From Ruminococcaceae bacterium UBA6842 (GTDB taxonomy: Bacteria > Bacillota > Clostridia > Oscillospirales > Acutalibacteraceae): 10,426 bases of DNA. Positions 7,221 through 10,426 of the stretch are shown one piece after another (within the stretch, counting starts at the first letter, position 1; each line of letters opens with the position of its first letter). The stretch is taken from positions 1-10,426 of the forward strand of contig DKDS01000044.1 of NCBI GenBank assembly GCA_002451855.1. The letters are read 5' to 3'. The notes under the pieces were generated by a model. That model searched no databases. It had not been told where the DNA came from and saw only the letters and a list, made by a program, of their open reading frames with translations. Position numbers and translations under genes: made by a program.

Positions 7221-7226
7221 TATAAT
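7221..7226 (+). promoter_or_regulatory. Candidate -10 box of the 7256 gene
   Basis: TATAAT lies 30 bases before the ATG at 7256, in the 110-base gap between divergent genes. No good -35 is seen at the matching distance. GGAG at 7242-7245 serves as the ribosome binding site. Confidence 0.4.
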
Positions 7227-7255
7227 AAAAAACTTATGTCCGGAGCTGATTACTT

Positions 7256-7615
7256 ATGGAAAAAAATCTTCCTTGTCCCATAGTAAACGAAAATGATTTA
7301 AAATTTTACGAAAGCCACCTTAATTCTTGCCGCGCGGAAAAGCCAAAGCCCCAAATGTGCACGGTAATGCCGCAGGAAATAAGAAAATCCTATATGCCCG
7401 ATATACTAAGAGAAACGATAGGCAAGGTAGTAAGGATAGAATCCCTTGTGGGCGGATGCCTTGAAAGCCGTATCGGTACGCTTATTAAGGTCGGGGCAGA
7501 TTATGTAGTGCTTAAGCTTTATCAGAGCTGCAGCACTATGATATGCGAGGCGTCTTCCATAAAATATGTCACCGTTATCCACGATAACGACATAAACAAA
7601 ATAGGTTTATTTTAA
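7256..7615 (+). CDS. Small protein of unknown function with an Sm-like beta segment
   Basis: I do not recognise this 119-residue protein with certainty. Residues 1-50 are polar, with scattered prolines and cysteines (C7, C24, C35). Residues 53-110 (TIGKVVRIESLVGGCLESRIGTLIKVGADYVVLKL...IKYVTVIH) alternate like a five-stranded Sm-type barrel. This resembles small Firmicute proteins, some spore-coat associated, that share 'GxxVxv......leGtLidVGsDyivL'. GGAG 10 bases upstream supports the ATG. It is the only complete plus-strand gene here, divergent from the SCP2-like gene and converging on the scaffold gene; its last 9 bases overlap the 3' end of that gene. A role in the spore coat is a guess. 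Confidence 0.7.
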   Translation: MEKNLPCPIVNENDLKFYESHLNSCRAEKPKPQMCTVMPQEIRKSYMPDILRETIGKVVRIESLVGGCLESRIGTLIKVGADYVVLKLYQSCSTMICEASSIKYVTVIHDNDINKIGLF

Positions 7616-8524
7616 GAAGCCGTTTATTATCTGTTCCTCGGCTTCCTTTTCGGTAAGTCCAAGCGTCATAAGCTTAATAAGCTGGTCGCCGGCTATTTTA
7701 CCTATCGCCGCCTCGTGAATAAGGGAAGCGTCGATATTGTTTGCGGTAAGCTCGGGTATCGCCGTTACCTTGCCGCCGTCCATAATAATGGCGTCGCATT
7801 CGGTGTGGCCGTTACAGACATTGTTGCCGTTTATTTTGGAAAGGAATTTTTGGAACGAATTTCCCTTTGCGACCGAGCGTGAGATTACATTCGCGCCCGA
7901 ATTCACACCGTCGAGATCTACCGTGAAATCGGTTTCGGCGGTTTGGGTGCCGTGGGTCATAATCTTTTCGTGTATTACAATGGAGGCGTTGTCGGAAACG
8001 CGAGCCTTTGTAACCCTTTTTGTGGAGTCTATACCCTTTATTTGCGCGGTCTCCATTTCCATATAGCCGCCGTCCTCAAGGTTGGCTATCGTGGTGGGGT
8101 TCATAATATTCGAGCCGTTTCCGTCGCCCTCGCCGTAATGCTTTTCTATATACTTTACCTTTGCGTTTTTTCCGACATAAAAGGTGTGTATACCGTCGTG
8201 ACGGGATTCGTTTTCGCCGCAGTTGTGTATTCCGCAGCCTGCGACTATTGTAACATCCGAATTCTCGCCTATATAAAAATCGTTGTAAACAAGGTCGGTA
8301 AGTCCCGTTTCGCTTATAATAACCGGAATATGAACAGTCTCGTTTTTAGTGTTCGGCTTTATTATAATGTCTATACCGGGGTTATCGGTCTTTGTTTTTA
8401 TATTTACATTTTCCGTAACCTGACGGTCTGCAAGCTTGCCGTTTGCGCGGATATTGTACGCGCCGTCGGGCGTTGCGTTCATATCGGCTATGATTTTTAA
8501 AAGCTCAAGCTCTGTGTTGTTCAT
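7607..8524 (-). CDS. SufB/SufD-family Fe-S cluster scaffold, minimal type (SmsB-like)
   Basis: SufB/SufD proteins form the beta-helix scaffold on which SufC drives Fe-S cluster assembly. At 305 residues this is far shorter than E. coli SufB (~495) or SufD (~423) and lacks most of their N-terminal domain. The C-terminal core is intact: HTECD (240-244) aligns with SufB TQCD, placing C243 at the E. coli C405 position, and H270-E271 align with H433-E434. A second Cys/His cluster, GCGIHNC...SRH (96-109), and C237 could also bind metal. The start at 8524 is chosen because TAATG overlaps the SufC stop and AAAGGAG lies just upstream; an in-frame ATG at 8563 lies inside sufC without a site. With only one scaffold gene, the complex is probably SufC2-scaffold2 (inference). 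Confidence 0.9.
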   Translation of the reverse strand: MNNTELELLKIIADMNATPDGAYNIRANGKLADRQVTENVNIKTKTDNPGIDIIIKPNTKNETVHIPVIISETGLTDLVYNDFYIGENSDVTIVAGCGIHNCGENESRHDGIHTFYVGKNAKVKYIEKHYGEGDGNGSNIMNPTTIANLEDGGYMEMETAQIKGIDSTKRVTKARVSDNASIVIHEKIMTHGTQTAETDFTVDLDGVNSGANVISRSVAKGNSFQKFLSKINGNNVCNGHTECDAIIMDGGKVTAIPELTANNIDASLIHEAAIGKIAGDQLIKLMTLGLTEKEAEEQIINGFLK

Positions 8525-9261
8525 TATTCGGTCTCCTTTCCGGAACATACGGTCGCTCTGCAACCGTTTTCAACTGTTCCGAACAATTTCGGAAGAACCT
8601 CTTGCTTTGAGCCTACGGTTTTAATTCTTCCGCTGTCGATTACCACAACGCTGTCGGCAATGTTCAAAATGCGTTCCTGATGTGAAATGATGATTATTGA
8701 ACCGCCTTTACTGCCGTGCATTTTCTCGAACACCTTAATTAAGTTGCCGAAGCTCCATAAATCTATGCCTGCTTCCGGCTCGTCAAACACCGAGACCCTT
8801 GTGGAGCGGGCAAGCACGGTTGCTATTTCTATCCTTTTAAGCTCGCCGCCCGAGAGGGAGGAATTTACCTCACGGTCGATATAGTCACGGGCGCAAAGTC
8901 CCACCTGTGAGAGATAATCGCAGGCGTCGTTAAGGCTTAAATTCTTGCCCGAAGCAAGGCTTAACAAATCGTAAACACGGATACCCTTAAAATGAACCGG
9001 CTGTTGAAAGGCAAAGCTTATGCCTTTTCTCGCGCGCTCGGTAACCGAAAGCCCAGTTATATCCTCGCCGTCAAGCAGGATAGTACCCGACGAGGGGGTA
9101 AGAATACCCGCGATAATTTTTGCGAGGGTGGATTTTCCGCCGCCGTTAGGTCCCGTGATTACCGTGAAATTATCCTCGATTTTTAAAGATATGTCTTTTA
9201 AAATTTCTTTTTCCCCGTCGTCGTTTTCGGCGGCGAAGGAAACATTTTTAAGCTCTAACAT
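8524..9261 (-). CDS. sufC: SufC-type Fe-S cluster assembly ATPase (SmsC-like)
   Basis: This 245-residue cytoplasmic ABC ATPase energises Fe-S assembly on the scaffold. It shows Walker A GPNGGGKST (37-45), a Q-loop at Q86-Q87, the signature LSGGELKR (136-143), Walker B VSVFDEPEAGID (156-167) and the switch His194 in ISHQ. The LSGGELKR signature and the EPEAGID D-loop are SufC-like (usually SGGEKKR and DEtDSGLD) and differ from transport ATPases; no membrane partner is present. GGAG lies 6 bases before the ATG. Its stop overlaps the scaffold start as TAATG, so the two are translationally coupled. Confidence 0.92.
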   Translation of the reverse strand: MLELKNVSFAAENDDGEKEILKDISLKIEDNFTVITGPNGGGKSTLAKIIAGILTPSSGTILLDGEDITGLSVTERARKGISFAFQQPVHFKGIRVYDLLSLASGKNLSLNDACDYLSQVGLCARDYIDREVNSSLSGGELKRIEIATVLARSTRVSVFDEPEAGIDLWSFGNLIKVFEKMHGSKGGSIIIISHQERILNIADSVVVIDSGRIKTVGSKQEVLPKLFGTVENGCRATVCSGKETE

Positions 9262-9296
9262 ATTTTTCTCCGTTCTTTTATATGCTGCATATCTAT

Positions 9297-9325
9297 ATAA
9301 TACCTTTTTTTATCGTTAAAATCAA
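9297..9325 (-). promoter_or_regulatory. Promoter of the sufC-scaffold operon
   Basis: The -35 TTGATT (9325-9320) and -10 TATTAT (9302-9297) are 17 bases apart. The leader is about 29 nt to the ATG at 9261. No obvious Fe-S or iron regulator operator is visible. It lies only 18 bases after the regulator stop, so read-through from that gene is possible. Confidence 0.65.
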
Positions 9326-9342
9326 CCTTTTACGCAATTTTT

Positions 9343-10044
9343 TCATATTACGCAGGGCGCCGAATAGATATAATATTCGTTTTTAAAGCTTTTGTAATAA
9401 TTTCGGCTTACGGGCAGGCACGCGCCGTTGGTTAAATACACGCTTTCGTTGCTGTATGCCGAAACGCAGTCGAGATTTACTATAAACGCCCTGTTCACCT
9501 TGCAAAAATGGCTTTTAGGCAGAAGATTATACACCGCCGCCATAGTTTTATTACAGCGTATTATTTCGCCGTCAAGGTTGATAAGACAGTTTTTATTGTC
9601 CGCCTCAATATAAAAAATATCGCCCGTGTTAAAGCAAAAGGTATCGTCTCCGTTTCTTACCCATAGGGGACGGTTGTATATCTCCGAAAAAAAGTAATCG
9701 TTAAGCGCCGAAAAAAGCTGATCCTTTCTTAACGGCTTTAACAGAAAACGGTACGCCGATACCTTAAAGGTATCCAAAATAAAGCCTGTGTAATGGCTTA
9801 AAAAAATTATAATGCAAAAGGGGTCGTTTTTACGCATGACCCTTGCTGTTTCAAGTCCGTTTAAATCACCCGTGTTGTATTCGAGTATAGCTATCGAATA
9901 TCTGTATTCGTTTTTCAAAAGCTGAACACCCGATGAAAATTCATCGACTACGGCGTCTATGTTTTTAAGGCTTAAATATTCGTATATGGTTTGTTTTGTG
10001 GTTTTGATTGATTTGGTGTCGCTGTCGCATATTGCTATCCGCAT
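9343..10044 (-). CDS. LytTR-family response regulator with atypical (Glu) phosphoacceptor
   Basis: This is a transcription factor of the AgrA/LytR type, 233 residues. The N-terminal receiver (about 1-120) is followed by a LytTR DNA-binding domain (about 133-228) with FYIEADNKNCLI, LLPKSHFCKVNRAFIVNLDCV and LPVSRNYYKSFK. In the receiver, Ser83 and Lys103 (FLLKPL) are conserved, but the phospho-accepting Asp is replaced by Glu55 in AILEYNTGDLNG and the usual Met-Pro by Thr-Gly. The acidic pair is altered (Asp7-Ser8-Asp9). Phosphorylation is therefore doubtful; it may be locked active or sensed otherwise. The start is 10044, with GGAGG 10 bases upstream; the in-frame ATG at 10071 has no site. 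No histidine kinase adjoins. The promoter is perfect consensus. Confidence 0.9.
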   Translation of the reverse strand: MRIAICDSDTKSIKTTKQTIYEYLSLKNIDAVVDEFSSGVQLLKNEYRYSIAILEYNTGDLNGLETARVMRKNDPFCIIIFLSHYTGFILDTFKVSAYRFLLKPLRKDQLFSALNDYFFSEIYNRPLWVRNGDDTFCFNTGDIFYIEADNKNCLINLDGEIIRCNKTMAAVYNLLPKSHFCKVNRAFIVNLDCVSAYSNESVYLTNGACLPVSRNYYKSFKNEYYIYSAPCVI

Positions 10045-10063
10045 ATTTACCTTACCTCCGTTA

Positions 10064-10080
10064 TTCGACATTTTTCGACA
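10064..10080. repeat. Direct repeat TTCGACA x2 at the regulator's transcription start
   Basis: TTCGACA occurs at 10064-10070 and 10074-10080, a period of 10 bases (about one helical turn). It spans the predicted start site (~10076) of the LytTR gene, where a bound protein would block transcription. It does not match the usual LytTR site spacing, so the binder is unknown. Confidence 0.5.
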
Positions 10081-10082
10081 AT

Positions 10083-10111
10083 ATTATACAATAATTGTAA
10101 GAAAATGTCAA
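10083..10111 (-). promoter_or_regulatory. LytTR regulator promoter, perfect consensus
   Basis: TTGACA (10111-10106) and TATAAT (10088-10083) are separated by exactly 17 bases, matching the sigma-A consensus at all 12 positions. The predicted leader is about 32 nt with GGAGG. Such a strong promoter is unusual for a regulator and suggests that a repressor normally holds it. Confidence 0.9.
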
Positions 10112-10186
10112 TATTTAACTTTTTTGGGGGTAAAATAGCAAAAAAATTGTTTTTTACTCTTTAAAAATATCCTTTCACTCCAAAAT

Positions 10187-10215
10187 TTTAGCAAACAAAC
10201 ATTCGTTTATATAAA
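10187..10215 (+). promoter_or_regulatory. Weak candidate promoter for the right-edge gene
   Basis: TTTAGC (10187-10192) and TATAAA (10210-10215) are 17 bases apart. The -35 is poor. Initiation here (~10222) would cut into the first leader hairpin. No better plus-strand promoter was found between 10080 and 10311. Confidence 0.25.
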
Positions 10216-10246
10216 ATTTCACCGAAAGAAAAACGGTGAAATTTTT
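10213..10246 (+). terminator. Terminator-like hairpin upstream of the right-edge gene
   Basis: A perfect 12-bp inverted repeat (10213-10224 with 10234-10245) has a 9-base A-rich loop. The CACCG/CGGTG core is flanked by AAAATTT/AAATTTT arms, so the hairpin runs into T5 on the plus strand. No plus-strand gene ends before it, so it would act as an attenuator in the leader of the 10312 gene, or on the minus strand for a gene beyond the window. Confidence 0.6.
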
Positions 10247-10273
10247 GTATTCTTGATGTTTACAAATTTTTGG

Positions 10274-10303
10274 CCGTTTTCTTTCTTAAAAAAGAAAGGA
10301 CGG
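10274..10303 (+). promoter_or_regulatory. Hairpin covering the ribosome binding site of the right-edge gene
   Basis: CTTTCTT (10281-10287) pairs perfectly with AAGAAAG (10292-10298) across an AAAA loop, and CCG (10274-10276) pairs with CGG (10301-10303). The AAGGA ribosome binding site (10296-10300) lies in the 3' arm, so the folded leader should limit translation. The 5' arm can instead pair with 10224-10236. Confidence 0.5.
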
Positions 10304-10311
10304 TTAAAAAA

Positions 10312-10426
10312 ATGGAAAACAAAAAACTGCTCAAAATCGTAAAGGAAATCAAAAACGGGGATATGTCGAATTTCGGGGAACTGTACGCCGTGTTCGAAAA
10401 GCTTATAAAGCTTTACGGGGCAAGAA
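10312..10426 (+). CDS. Unknown protein, N-terminal fragment (possibly sigma-factor-like), truncated by window edge
   Basis: The ATG at 10312 opens a frame of 38 codons with no stop before the right edge. AAGGA lies 11 bases upstream, slightly far. The residues LLKIVKEIKNGDMSNFGELY and then AVFEKLIKLYGAR fit the pattern 'K.Gd...F..LY..f..LI..Y..r' seen at the start of sigma-70 region 2 in ECF-like and mobile-element sigma factors of Clostridia. This is a pattern match on a short fragment. The gene is divergent from the LytTR regulator, and its leader has unusual structure. Confidence 0.5.
   Translation, partial: MENKKLLKIVKEIKNGDMSNFGELYAVFEKLIKLYGAR

Noticed and set aside
7943..8500. Plus-strand open frame of 185 codons opposite the Suf scaffold gene
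   Set aside because: It is fully antisense to a well-supported gene, has no ribosome binding site or recognisable family, and is typical of shadow frames.

Overview
The window looks like a chromosomal segment of a clostridial Firmicute, most likely an Oscillospiraceae/Ruminococcaceae-type anaerobe. This is inferred from gene content: a 2[4Fe-4S] clostridial ferredoxin, RicT next to holB, smpB directly upstream of ssrA, strong AGGAGG-type ribosome binding sites, consensus sigma-A promoters and moderately low GC. Nearly everything lies on the minus strand. No insertion sequence, prophage, CRISPR array or tRNA gene was seen, and no gene-free stretch exceeds 300 bases.

Layout from left to right. 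The C-terminal half of a MATE transporter (plus strand) enters from the left edge and meets a long bidirectional terminator shared with the tmRNA gene ssrA (minus). Upstream of ssrA is smpB, whose true start is a TTG just behind a near-consensus promoter. Next comes a 56-residue ferredoxin with its own promoter and terminator. Then an operon trpS-holB-ricT (minus) runs from an extended -10 promoter with a 4-base ATGA overlap. Next is a two-gene unit: a protein with two SCP2-like segments, followed by a class III PLP aminotransferase of the glutamate-1-semialdehyde aminomutase type. A lone plus-strand gene for a small Sm-like protein of unknown role ends tail-to-tail, overlapping by 9 bases, with a minimal Fe-S assembly operon. 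That operon holds a SufC-type ATPase and one 305-residue SufB/D-type scaffold. At the right edge a LytTR response regulator (minus, perfect TTGACA-17-TATAAT promoter) is divergent from a truncated plus-strand gene that may encode a sigma-like protein.

How the genes work together. ssrA and smpB form the trans-translation ribosome rescue system. The SufC/SufB-like pair could build Fe-S clusters for clients such as the ferredoxin and RicT seen here. trpS and holB are housekeeping genes.

The least explained parts are four. First, the SCP2-like/aminotransferase pair. Second, the LytTR regulator, whose receiver has Glu in place of the phospho-accepting Asp. Third, the single-scaffold Suf operon with SufB-type catalytic residues. 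Fourth, the leader of the right-edge gene, where two hairpins (one burying the ribosome binding site) can be exchanged for a third pairing, as in a riboswitch or attenuator.
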